Part shown: one piece after another, positions 12,401 through 23,179 of the stretch
How the letters are laid out: every line of letters starts with the position of its first letter
How positions within the stretch are numbered: position 1 is the stretch's first letter
NCBI GenBank assembly: GCA_949592205.1
Contig: CATIUR010000001.1
Span: 74,683,059-74,747,058, forward strand
DNA length: 64,000 nucleotides
Direction: 5' to 3'
From: Helichrysum umbraculigerum
Lineage: Eukaryota > Streptophyta > Magnoliopsida > Asterales > Asteraceae
The notes under the pieces: model-generated
Seen by the model: the letters and a program-made list of their open reading frames with translations, nothing else
What the model was told of the DNA's origin: nothing
Databases searched by the model: none
Position numbers and translations under genes: made by a program

Positions 12401-14333
12401 ACTTACTTGACATATTCTTTGGAGTCTCAAACTTAAAAATTTCTTCTACTGATCCACTAATATCCAAAAACTTTAACAGTCCATTCATATTCAAACTCAT
12501 CTCAACTTGTGGCACTTTCCTATAAAGACTTGTAAGATCTGTAAAGTCGCTACAAACTCCATTTTCGTTGAGGAGAGTGGTTACAATGGGTGGAATATTG
12601 TGAAGCACTCCCTTCCATATTCCCGTGAGGATATCCGTGCGTCTCGTTCCCTCTAGAACTTCATCTCTTGGTACATATGTTGCTGAAGTCACTGTATTCA
12701 CTGGCTTTTCCGCAGTTACATCTACATAATATTGGTAATTAACAATTAATATTGGTTTCTCAGATATTTCAGGAATAACACTTAACATACATGAAGTTTA
12801 AAGCTTCAAAAAAGATCACCTGTATTTGTGGAGGGACGTCCTGTGCGACAACGTCTGGGATGTGGGTTTCTTTCACCTCCTAATGTCGGCCTTGCGAATT
12901 CGACTCCTTTATCAGGGTTACCAATATCATTATATGTGTCGTAATCATATATTCTGTCCGCAGGTAGTCTAAGTCCTTTCCCATCACCTCTCTTGTTTCT
13001 TAGTTCTTTAGCTCTCAAGTATTTCAACCCCTTAGGCGTTTGACTTGGTAAATACACCTATCATACCCATCAACAAAATCAGTGCACAGTTATGTAATTA
13101 CATATTACGTATAATATAAACGGACAAAGTTTTCCCAGTTAAGGTTACGCGGAGAGGGCGAATTTTTTCATGACCTCGATCATATACACAAGGCCTAACC
13201 GGGTCTCCCCTTGACCATTTTCGACCCTTTCCCTGGCCACCCCAAGATGATTACCTAGATAGGTTCGAACCTGAGACTTCTTGTGAAGACATCTAGATAT
13301 CTTCCCTCTAGGCCACCTTGGTGACGGTTCAAAAATTAGATAACATATAGGGTGCTAATTATTCTGTACCTTGTTGGCAAAAAATATCCTTGCCTCATTG
13401 CTAATGTGAGCTGGCTGAATCCATGAGTTGCAAGAAAAATGGAAAAAACCTTCAAGGGAAATATTTTCGACATACAACTCCTTGTCATAATTGTTTCGCA
13501 CCAAGATGGCCCCTGGTTCACCAAAATCTGCATCAATTACCAGCTCAACCTTGAAGCTGAAACCCCCTATACCATTATCTATACAAGCCGTACATTTGGG
13601 CCAGTCCTTTACGGATTCCTTGCTTAGCTTTGGCTTGTTGGTACCTTGCATGGACAAAGTTACAAAATAAAGTGTTATTACACAACTTTAAAATGCTTAT
13701 AATGTGAAGTTAGCGAAATGAGTGAGTGGTTCATGATGAGGGTAATTATTGTGTCAAAATAGGTACAGAGTAATTTGTAGTACAAGTTGAAAGGGCTGTG
13801 TTGACTCCAAACACTTCTTTTTCACCTTGTTATAACAATTAGTGAATAGTGAGGTATATAAGATTCCAAACTTAAAGTACTAGTACAACAACAAACATAG
13901 ACCCAATCCCACAATTGGCAGGGTATGCGGGAGATAAGATGTGGATAGTCTTACTTGGATCCGATTGAGTGCTAACAAGTTGAAAACCAACACTACCCTT
14001 CTCCATGTAATCATATTGCCAGGGAAGCTTCATCATCGTATTAACCACCTCAACTTCCTTGCTTATTTTGATATTGACTGTTATGGTTACCTTTAAATCC
14101 GAGGGCACATCAAACTTTTCTTCCGCCTCTAGGAAGTCCATAGCCAAAGAAGCTTTGACAACAGTTTTCAACTTCTTCTTGCAAGAAGAAAGGGAAATAG
14201 GAGGTTTAAGTGTGGTTCTCTTACCATAAGCGTTGGTAGAATGGGTGATTTGGTAGATCGGATTGGTGTTTAGTGTGTTCATCCCCTCATGAGGTAGGGA
14301 GAAGGAAGCCAACATGTTTTTCGTTCCCGCCAT
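9500..14333 (-). CDS. LOX: Chloroplast-type lipoxygenase (probable 13-LOX, type 2)
   Basis: Nine exons join in frame with GT-AG introns: 14333-13955, 13644-13370, 13057-12820, 12721-12407, 12071-11986, 11874-11767, 11643-11339, 10628-10362 and 10259-9500. They total 2733 nt, or 910 residues plus stop, the usual size for plastid LOXs. The enzyme dioxygenates linolenic/linoleic acid to fatty-acid hydroperoxides, the entry step of jasmonate and green-leaf-volatile synthesis. The first ~60 residues are Ser/Lys-rich without acidic residues, as in a transit peptide; a PLAT-type beta-barrel region follows. Catalytic landmarks are [15 protein letters not shown] (about residue 412), then HQLVHHW with iron ligands His563 and His568, [10 protein letters not shown] with His760 and Asn764, and the C-terminal SITI ending in the ligand Ile910. 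All five iron ligands are present. Intron 7 (10629-11338) and the intron after exon 2 hold mobile elements. The 13-regiospecificity is inferred from the transit peptide and length only. Confidence 0.93.
10739..11227. mobile_element. MITE-like element in LOX intron 7
   Basis: The ends are inverted: GGGTGGCAATTG on the left and, reverse-complemented, GGGTGGCAACTTG on the right. The interior is a degenerate run of words such as ACCCGAA, CAACCC and TGACC that are partly self-complementary. No coding capacity, and no target duplication could be recognised. Elements with similar GGTGGCAA ends lie in the annexin intron near 33628. Confidence 0.55.
13135..13325 (-). repeat. Probable tRNA-derived SINE in a LOX intron
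   Basis: On the minus strand a box-A-like word GTGGCCTAGAGG (near 13310) is followed about 45 bases downstream by a perfect box-B-like GGTTCGAACC (13262-13271). This is the internal RNA polymerase III promoter layout of plant SINEs. The body continues for ~120 bases without coding capacity. It lies in the intron between LOX exons 2 and 3, in the same orientation as the gene. The 3' tail and target duplication were not resolved. It is not a tRNA gene, because no acceptor-stem pairing or cloverleaf could be drawn. Confidence 0.5.
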
Positions 14334-14384
14334 TTTGTATTCGGCTAGTTTACTTATGTGGTTTAGTACGATGAGTTATTGTTA

Positions 14385-14454
14385 CATTATATAGACTTAT
14401 TAATTGCACGTGGAGCACGTACACCAATTAACAAACAAGCTAGTCAGGCACGTG
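14385..14454 (-). promoter_or_regulatory. LOX promoter: TATA-like box and two G-boxes
   Basis: Upstream of the LOX start (14333) the minus strand carries TCTATATAATG at 14395-14385, about 55 bp before the ATG. Two perfect G-boxes CACGTG lie at 14407-14412 and 14449-14454. G-boxes are known binding sites for bHLH factors such as MYC2 that drive jasmonate- and wound-responsive genes, so they suit a LOX promoter. Binding itself is inference. Confidence 0.5.
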
Positions 14455-15390
14455 TATTTTATCAACAAAAACTTGCATGTCATTTCAAGGAAGTAATATT
14501 AGTTTGGGTGTTTGTTATTGTAGAATAGATGTTTAAGTACTTTTTACAACTTGAACTCATTAATTACAATGCATGCATATTCAATCTATGATGCAATCTT
14601 TTACGTACTAAATTAATTATAAAATAAAAAATTGTGAACCTTACACAAATATGTGGATCATATCCAATCATCGATCTGGGTCCAAGTACTAGTTTGGAGT
14701 ATGTACCCATCATATTTTTGGATCTTCTGATATTGTAACTGGTAATAATTAGGGCCGGTGGTATTCGAAAACTACACCAATGATTAAGTATTTGTTTTGT
14801 TTGAGTGTGGTGTACGGGGATCAACTTACTCCATTAAACTAGTGTCATAACCTAAAACTGATCAATATTTGAGGAAGGCGGTGAAAATTAATTGAAAGAA
14901 TAATAATAACTCGTAAACTTTTTATGTCGAATGTGTAGTATTTTAACGGAGACCACACTCGGTACATGTGCCCACTGAGGAGGGGGGAATGCGACATGGA
15001 CTTAGACCATTGTATCTGGATGGAATGGGCCGGCTTGGCAGGCCCGATCAGCTGTAGGTAAAACCATTAGTTTAGGTTGATACTCTTCCAAGAGTTGGGA
15101 TGACGATTATCATTCGATCCGGTGGATATCTACTCGATCCGATTTACTAACTATAGATATGTGACGTGCCACCCAGCGGTCGGTGTGGACTCTGTCATGG
15201 GGAATTACGACCGTCGGACAGAGCGTTAGTGGAAGTTTTATATTTGTAAAGATGTGGAGCCTAAGTTTTATTACTACCTGCGGTTCTAGTATGAATACTA
15301 GGGTAGTTAGTGGTAAGTGTGACCTAAATGTCATTCTTTAATCCGAACGAATTGAACTGAAATGATCACCTAAGACAAAGTTGTTAATTG
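14455..15390. other. Intergenic DNA upstream of LOX
   Basis: No gene recognised. The stretch about 14940-15270 is more GC-rich than the rest and has no open frame of note; it may be an old repeat. Nothing further can be supported. Confidence 0.4.
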
Positions 15391-15398
15391 GATAGGGG

Positions 15399-15986
15399 TA
15401 GGCCTATAAACAAACCGAACGAATACGAACGAAGCATGTTTATGTTCGTTTATTAAGGTTTTATCGATCAAACGAACGAACACGAACGGATTTTGTTGTT
15501 CATGTTCGTTCACTTAGAAAATTTGTTTGTTAATTAACATAAACGGACGAATATATATTATAGTGAATTTGTTCCCTAATACCTTAAACAAACTACAACG
15601 AACACACACACACACACACATATATATATGGTGATGTGTGGGAGTGGAGGGAACGTACATGAGGAAATGTGGGAGGAAACGTGAAAGGCAAAAATATCTA
15701 AATGTTTAATATTATTATATTTAGGTTTTAGATGAGACTAAAATAAGATATACAAATATGTATTATTTTAATTAAATCATTAGTTAACAAACGAACATGT
15801 TATCGAACGTTCACGAACGTAGATAAACGAACGAAACATGTGTTCATGTTCGTTCATATGATTAAACGAACACAAAATTTTGTTCATGTTCGTTCATATA
15901 ACGAAACGAACGAACATATATAAATGAACTTCCACCCGAACAGTTCGCGAATTATTCGCTGAACGTTCGGTTCGCTTACAGGCCTA
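15399..15986. mobile_element. hAT-type MITE with perfect 8-bp TSD
   Basis: Flanked by the identical octamer GATAGGGG (15391-15398 and 15987-15994), the hallmark of hAT insertion. The terminal inverted repeats read TAGGCCTATAAACAAACCGA on the left and, reverse-complemented, TAGGCCTGTAAGCGAACCGA on the right. The interior contains many copies of CGAACG/CGTTCG words and is strongly self-complementary. A CA/TA microsatellite and unrelated AT-rich DNA interrupt the middle (about 15600-15780). No transposase. Confidence 0.85.
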
Positions 15987-15994
15987 GATAGGGG

Positions 15995-18296
15995 TTTATA
16001 AAGTAGGTAGGTCTTGTTTTGTTAGTTTTCCTAACTAATCAAATTGCCGAAAGGTAATTACTAAATTAAAGATAAAGCTAGCAAATAATTTGAGCTATGA
16101 TTGCTGAAACTTCAATAGATAGTTTTTCGGGATGATTTTCAATATAAAGACTGATTGGAGACTTTCCTAAATCTCTTCCCTTTTTATATATAAAAGAAAA
16201 TCATAAATGTGCAATCATTCTAAAAATAGATCATTTTAAAAATAATCTTGGCCATTAAATAAATAATGTTAATTAGTTAAGACCATTGATCTATTTTTTC
16301 AAACTTGACTACCTAAATAGTAAAATGAGTCAAAGAAAAAGACATCAACACCCTTAAAGTTTAATGATAATTACCTATATTTAACATTAGTATTAAAAGT
16401 TAATTAAATATCTAAGGTTAAATAAATTAAATGTAAATATAGTTTTTCAATCTCACAAATATGGTTCTTGTGATTTAAATGTAATTTGTTCTTCAATGCA
16501 ATTAATATAAAATCATTAGTAATTATTTTACAATCATATATGTCAATTAAATTATTTAAACAAATTCTCTCTTTAAATTTTCAAATACAAATACAATTCT
16601 GATGTTAATTTGTACTTAAAACTATTTTTAGTTTAACGAGTTATATTATCATAATTATTTAATCTATATAATGAAAAACATATCTCATGCTTACATGTTT
16701 AAAATATGTAGTCAATTCCAAATATAATACTAATTTAATTTTAATAAAATACTAATACTATGAACATTAAGTACGAAGTTATTCATATTAAGACTATAAA
16801 CATTAAATACAAATGATATTTTAATTATACGTAAAAACATTTATATGCTAGATTAATTCAACTTAAATTATTTACTTTTATTTCTGGTAAAAAATGTGTT
16901 TAAGTAAATAATCAATTATTCAAATTTCACAAACCATTTACATCTTGAAAAGCATTTATAAGTGCAACCTTTTCTGATACTTTATGCTGGCTGTTCATTG
17001 AAGCGTTTTGGTGTTATAATCAAGTTGTTTTCATCATAAAATCAAGTAAAAAGGATCATGCCTCAACAATGTACTGCACGATCTTTATATTAACACTCAC
17101 TCACATTTAATGATTTTATGAATTAGAGTACCCACAGTTAAAGTTTTTAAGATTTAGAAAAAAAACTCACTTTGAAGAACAAAAGCTTTTAAGTGCACAC
17201 TAATTAATTCCATTAAAAAGCTAATAAAATATGGCATAGAAGGGAGGTCTGACATGCATGTGTTTAATTTCATAAATCTCAGATTTAGAAAAGAAATTAC
17301 GCTAAAATTTGAAAAGTTTTCTCTAAAGCTTTTTTCAAACAATAGAAAGTTTTTGAAAAAATTAATGTTTGAGATGCTCTAACAAAATAAACTTTTTTGG
17401 AGTCTTAAACCATTTGATAACATCCCGATTTTGATCTTAAGATCTTACAATTTTACGATCCTCGTGAATGAAAACGATCCCGATCTTGTATAAGATCTTA
17501 GAATAATATGCTCTTATTATGATCGCGATCCTATGTCGATTCTGAGCATAGTATCATATGATATCGATTCGATCCGATCTTACTCAACATGAATTACTAA
17601 TGTGCTTATCATTTCGTCAAGTAATATATGTAAAATTAATCAATTCTTCAACTACAATAGTTTCACACGTGAAAAGCTATATCTTTAATAATAAATATTG
17701 TAATCTAAATTCTTGTGATTAGTATCGAATTAATGTTATAGTGTTTGAACCATATATATTTATTTAATTTGTCATGCATTTGGTCTTTTAAATGTATTAT
17801 TATAACACAAATATATGAGAATATATTATAAGTAGGATATAAGATCCCAATTCGATATTACGATCCCGATCTTTCGAAGAAGAAAACGATCACAAGAGAT
17901 CCCGATTTTGACAACCTTAGGTGGAATGGTTACTATTTCCTTTGTGTCTATTTTAGTTATAGTTTAATTATTAGTTTGTTACCCAATTAGCTGATTTATC
18001 AAATTAAAGGGACTAACTTAACAGCAAAAGCCAACTTGAATTGCTTAATCGACCATAAAAGTTCTTGAATTACTAACTGACAATTTTTACGAAATGTTGT
18101 ACGGTTAGGGTTCAATTTGTATACGTGAAGTTGAACATCGTACTCTTTTACGATTGCTTAATTTTGATAGATACTTCTCCTCCTAACATATATCATTTCA
18201 ACTTAGTTTACTAGGTTAACCCCCTCAATCTTTTTATTATGTTAATATTTTCTATTTAACTTTAGAATATAACGAAAGACATATCATATGACTTTC
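15995..18296. other. Long AT-rich intergenic DNA with a GATC-rich repeat
   Basis: No gene supported. From about 17424 to 17925 the sequence is enriched in words such as GATCCCGATTTTGA, ACGATCC and GATCTT, repeated at both edges of an AT-rich core. This looks like an old MITE-type repeat, but ends and target duplication could not be fixed. The rest is plain AT-rich sequence. Confidence 0.45.
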
Positions 18297-18314
18297 AAAA
18301 ACATAATTATAATT

Positions 18315-18515
18315 GGTCTCGGTGGATTATGGATCTGGGTGGTTTTGCTGCTATTTTGCGGCTTCTTTTTTTTTTTTTTTTTGTTTCTAGTCGGGCATTG
18401 CTTTGTTATCGTTTCTTTTTTCTTCCTCCTGCTACGAGGCTTCTTTTAATGTTCTTTTTAGTCCTCTCTTATGGAAGACTTTTTAATTGAAGTGCCTGGC
18501 TTTAAAAGGAAAAAG
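18315..18515 (+). mobile_element. Short LINE-derived (5'-truncated) insertion with 18-bp TSD
   Basis: A 201-bp segment flanked by identical 18-bp direct repeats AAAAACATAATTATAATT (18297-18314 and 18516-18533). It ends in an A/G-rich tail directly before the second repeat, as expected for target-primed reverse transcription. The content is T/C-rich 3'-UTR-like sequence without coding. A SINE is possible, but no box A/B was seen. Confidence 0.65.
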
Positions 18516-18533
18516 AAAAACATAATTATAATT

Positions 18534-19474
18534 AGATAGCACCACAAATATAACAATAATAAAAACAAATACAAATGTCAAGATATGTAAGGCCAATATT
18601 ATCCTGTCCCACAAGTCCTTTTCTAATTTCGTGATCCATGTGTGTACGATGATCGATCGCACCTAAAATGCAGAACATGTTTTCCGAATCATATTCGAAA
18701 TTCGCATGCAAAATAGAAGTTGCAACTTTTAGAGGGGAAGAGATATGATGAGACACTAACGAGCTGATCCTTTTATAAGTTTTACTAGCTTTTAAACTCG
18801 TGTATATACGGATTATTTGTGCTATTATATAAAATTCACGGTAATATATTTTGGTAATATTAAATAAACTCATATATATAATATCCGGAGGCTTGATTAT
18901 ACTGTCTTTAAACGAGGTAGAGGTAAAGTTTTTGTTGGTTTTTTGAGGCGCTAATTAGTTATGTAGATTATATGGTAATTCGTGTTCTGTGTTAAATGGT
19001 ATTCTCTACGTCACAAAATAAATGTTCACATTATTATTATAATAATAATTATTATTATTATTATTATTATTATTTATATATGTCTCGGAATAATTACTTG
19101 CAAAAAATAAATATTAAAAATCATTGAAATCCCCATTTTACTCTTAGTTATTATTCCAAATCATTTATATCTTAAATACATTCAGTCAAACTTGCTTTGA
19201 TTATAAGGATAAAACTGACATTTACCTAATATGGAGGGAGTAATTAGTAATTTACAAATGATACTTAGAAAATTACCTTAGACTTTAGAGTATATATAAT
19301 CATAGTCAACCACTTTCTCAAAAGTATAAATTCGTTACATCCAAATCAATACTATTTTTTTTTTAAATGCAAGTTTTCTCACACCTCACAATTACGAGTG
19401 TCTACATTAATGCATGAATATATATAATTAATGCTCAATCTTATGGTTGTAATTTAGAACGAAATTATTAGGCC
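18534..19474. other. AT-rich intergenic DNA with ATT microsatellite
   Basis: A TTA/ATT trinucleotide repeat lies at about 19031-19073. The rest is unremarkable AT-rich DNA without a supported gene. Confidence 0.5.
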
Positions 19475-19489
19475 AATTACCCTTTAGCA

Positions 19490-19966
19490 TTTGTAAAGTA
19501 TGTAATTGTGAAACTGAAGATGTAGATCATGCTCTTTTAAAATGTGTTCGGGCTTCTCAAACGTGGAAATTAATTTTTGATTGGTGCGGGATATCGATGC
19601 CTCAATTTCAGTCGGTGCTCGATATACTAGACTTTGGGGTTAAATGGGGTAATTGCAGGAAAAGGAAGAAAATCTTATTAGCCATCATTTATGGATCGTT
19701 TTGGTGTCTTTGGAAGGCAAGAAATGATTGGATTTTCAACAAGTCGATCAAGTCTTGCTCATCAATCGCGGAGGAAATCATCTCATCATCTTTTTTATGG
19801 TTTAAACATAGAAGCAAGCTTTCGTGTAATTTGGCGAATTGGAATTGTCATCCATTCTCTATTATCGCATGATTCGGTGAATTGTAACTTGTAACTTGTA
19901 CTTTCTATTTTGCTTCGTCTTAGTTACTTGCTAAGATTGAAGTTTTATTAATGTTATTTGCCGTTT

Positions 19967-20001
<35 letters not shown>
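19490..20001 (+). mobile_element. 5'-truncated LINE with zf-RVT end, poly(A) and 15-bp TSD
   Basis: The insertion is bracketed by identical 15-mers AATTACCCTTTAGCA (19475-19489 and 20002-20016). It ends in a ~33-base poly(A) at 19969-20001, the signature of LINE retrotransposition. The translation from 19492 to the stop at 19872 begins CKVCNCETEDVDHALLKC, the Cys/His zf-RVT motif at the C-terminus of plant LINE reverse-transcriptase proteins, and continues with a Trp-rich segment (FWCLWKARNDWIF). Only the C-terminal ~127 residues were inserted, so it is dead on arrival as a coding element. Confidence 0.9.
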
Positions 20002-20005
<4 letters not shown>

Positions 20006-20016
20006 ACCCTTTAGCA

Positions 20017-20225
20017 AATTAACATTAATCATTGATGAGTGAATTTTTAAAACTAGCACATTGCCCACGCGAAAGCGGCGGGTTAAAGTTTGAGATAGAT
20101 TCTTGATTTACGATGTTTGATATGGAACGAAGGTTTAACGGATTGAATATTAATACCAATGATTCAAATATATTTGAAGTAGTATATTAGACGTACGTAT
20201 GAAATTTTGTGAGTAATTAGTGATC
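20017..20225. other. Short intergenic spacer
   Basis: AT-rich spacer between the LINE duplication and the hAT MITE duplication. No feature seen. Confidence 0.4.
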
Positions 20226-20233
20226 ATTTAAGT

Positions 20234-21091
20234 TAGAGATGCACAAAGCCCGGGCCGGGCCGGGCTTAGACCGGGCCTAAAAAAGCCCGGGCTTTTTTGA
20301 TTTAAAAAAGCCCGGGCCTAAAAAAGTCCTGGCCGGGCTAAGCCCGGGCCTTAACAAAAAAACTAGGCCTACTAAGGCCCGAACGGGCTAAACGGGCTTA
20401 GCCCGGGCTTTTAAAAGCCCGGACCGGGCTTTTTTGGGCTTTTTTTTTAATTTTAATTTTGTTTATTACTAATTGTTTATTACATTTTTAGTACTATATA
20501 ACTACTAATTTTGTATCTATTGGGGTAAAATGAGTTATTGTACGTTGTATTTTATAATATACAACTATAATGTATATAAGATATTATCGTAGTAGTTTAA
20601 GAATTTATCGATAAAATGAATATATACTTGTATACGTACTTAATGAATCGAAAACTTTGCATATTCAAAAGGTATAAGTTACATAATATATTAAAGATAA
20701 TTTTTGTTAAAACAAAATATATGTTATATACATATTATATAAGTAAAAACTCAAATATAAATATTAAAAACATATCAAATAATATAGGATCGGGCTTTTT
20801 TCATAAAAAAGCCCGGGCTTTATCTCAAAAAAGCCCGGGCTTTCGGGCTTTTTTCGGGCTTTTTCGGGCTTTCGGGCTTCGGGCTTTTTTCGGGCTTTTT
20901 CAGGCTTTGGGCTTAGCCCGGCCTGGCCCGGGCCCGGGCCGGACCGGGCTTTCAGGAATAATTTCAGGCCCCTTTGGGACTTTCGGGTCAGGCCGGGCTT
21001 CAGGCCGGGCTTTTTCAGGCCGGGCTTTTTCGGGCTATTTCGGGCTTTTTCTAGGCCCGGGCTCGGGCTAAAGCCCATCCGTGCACCTCTA
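20234..21091. mobile_element. hAT-type MITE rich in AGCCCGGGCT repeats
   Basis: Perfect 8-bp target duplication ATTTAAGT (20226-20233 and 21092-21099). Ends: left TAGAGATGCACAAAGCCCGG; right, reverse-complemented, TAGAGGTGCACGGATGGGCT. Both subterminal regions (~230 and ~280 bp) are dense in GCCCGGGC, CCGGGCTT and AAAAAGCCCG words and are mutually inverted, so the element can form a large fold-back. The ~340-bp middle is AT-rich. Reading frames across it (Phe-Gly-Leu or Lys-Pro-Gly repeats) are repeat translation. A partial second copy lies at 50128. Confidence 0.88.
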
Positions 21092-21099
21092 ATTTAAGT

Positions 21100-22386
21100 A
21101 ATAAAAAATACTATTTGTTATTAGTGATTATGTATTATGTATATGATTTAAATAATAGACATTAAAGAGTTATTATGTTACCAAAATAGTCTATTATTTC
21201 CAAATTAAAAAAACAATGCTATCAATGATCGAGGGGTAATTTAGTAACTTCCGATCTTCATTCTTAAAGTACTAAAAGTAAAAGTGCCAAATGATTTATA
21301 AGGTAGTTAGATTATTGTAAATTGTCAGTTTCCTAGATCTCTTTAGTCATGTATCAATTTAAAAACATACTATTTTTATGAAGTTTTTTAACTCTATATT
21401 GAAAGCAAAATAGTTTAAAGTGGGCATGTGCAAATGTCCGCCATGAAAATAACATGAAGTAAACCGACGAGAAGTCTCGCACTCCGGACAAAAAATGCAC
21501 TCGAGAGTGGGTCGCGGTTTTTGACGTCTAAGTAGGTCGAGTTTGACATTTGATCGACGTCACATGTATTAATTAGTTATACTTGTTAAGTTTTGATTGA
21601 TTGGATTTGAGTTTAATTGATTAAAACTACTTGATTGACTCATGGTAACGCAAAATTGCATATTATTTTTTTTTTAATTAATATTTGAGACATATATTAT
21701 TTACGGGTACCCATACCCGTAAAACACATAGGGCCATGAATGAACTTGCGAATAACGGTTCATTCCAACTCCAGACGCATTCACTGTAGGGGAGTTGACC
21801 GGAGTCATCCCGATGGGGTGGACAAAAACTAGTACCAAAGGCACACGGGATCAGGTGTTCCCGCCAATTTACACCTTTTGCTAATATATTATTTTAGATA
21901 ATGGCATATTCATTATTGACTCGTAGTTATGCGGAATTGCACATTGAGTTTTTTTAAATATATGAGACATATATTATTTTAGATAATAACGTATTCATAT
22001 CTCATATCTCATATCTCCTATCTCCTATTATTATTATTATAACAAGATCTTAAATATGTAGACATGATATAGTTAACCCCTCTAAAATTAATGTCACCCC
22101 TTCAATTCTTTAAACTCCCTATTAATCACCATTGATGTTATCTTCGTAAACTAGACTTTAAACCCGTGTATACAAACGGGCCGTTATTTTAAATATGAAA
22201 TTTTGTATTTAGTATCTTGTTTCAAATAGTAAAGTGTGTAAGTCAATATGTATACTAAGCATTTAGTTGGATTTATGATAATATTACCTTATGTAAATTG
22301 ATTTATATAAGTAGTGATTAAAAAATGAAAAGTTTTTGAAACCAAGTTTGTGAAAAAAATTAATTATTATAAGTTTATAGAGTAGA
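21100..22386. repeat. Intergenic segment with a diverged paralogue at ~51.3-54.7 kb
   Basis: No gene. About 21290-21450 matches about 52130-52270 in the same orientation, sharing TGTATCAATTTAAAAACAT, GAAAGCAAAATAGTTT and GCATGTGCAAATGTCCGCC. Shorter matches link 21650-21700 with 53560-53610, and 22150-22180 with 51335-51360 (AAACCCGTGTATACA). The order is not perfectly conserved. Confidence 0.55.
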
Positions 22387-23179
22387 GTTCAAATGAGTAC
22401 TTCAATTTTGAGTGAGAATAGGGGAATCAATCTCAACCACTCATTTTCATCAAATACCCATTTTTCCCATATTTTTGAAACTCAAATATCTCACAAACGA
22501 CAAGTCGAAAAATCATGAAAATTGCACCATAAAATTCAGCGTTTTCTCCTCTTCGATTTGCCGTCCCTCAAGGCATACTTTTGACAACTTTTTTTTTCTT
22601 CCATTTTTTGGTGGGTTTTACAAATTTGTATCACATGTGTTAATGATTGGTTGTACATTTGATTTGTGGTTAGGGTTAGGGCTTAGGGTTAGGGTTTAGG
22701 ATTTAGGGTTAGGGTTTAGCAGGGTTTAGGGTTTAAGGTTTAGTATGATTTAGGGTTTAGAGTTTTGTAAAGCGTTTAGGGTTTGGGGTTTGGGGTTTAG
22801 CGGTTAGGGTTTAGGGTTGGGGGTTTAGGGTTTAGGGTTTAGGGTTGGGAGTTTGGGGTTTCGCCCCAAAACCCCAACCCTAAACCGCAAACCCTAAACC
22901 CTAAACGCAACACTTTAAAATATGTGTTAGTAAATGTGAAACCCACAAAAAAAGATGAAAAAAAAAACTCGTTGAAAGTATGACTTGGGTGATGGCAAAT
23001 CGAAGAGGAGAAAACGCTGAATTTAATGGTGCAATTTTCATAATTTTTCGATTTGTCGTGTGTGAGATAATTGATGTTGGGGGTAAATGGGTTTTGTACA
23101 TTTGAAACATTCTATTTGTACACATGACACAATATCATTGGTTCCCTCATTCTCACACAAATTCCTATTCCCTTTGAAC
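22387..23179. mobile_element. Fold-back element carrying telomere-like repeats, copy 2
   Basis: Same architecture as 2381-3165. The ends are GTTCAAATGAG (left) and GTTCAAAGGGAATAG (right, reverse-complemented). The arms at about 22485-22600 and 22965-23075 carry CTCACAAACGACAAG and GATTTGCCGTCC in inverted orientation. TTTAGGG-type arrays run through about 22670-22860, then switch strand at a GGGGTTTCGCCCC hairpin near 22857 to a short CCCTAAA-type array. The left telomeric array is the longer one here, the mirror image of copy 1. No coding capacity. Confidence 0.75.

Noticed and set aside
13262..13271. tRNA gene from the GGTTCGAACC box
   Set aside because: No acceptor stem or cloverleaf could be formed around it; a SINE fits better.
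20616..21078. Possible genes with Phe-Gly-Leu or Lys-Pro-Gly repeats on both strands
   Set aside because: They are translations of the GCCCGGGC-rich arm of a MITE; both strands are open for the same compositional reason.
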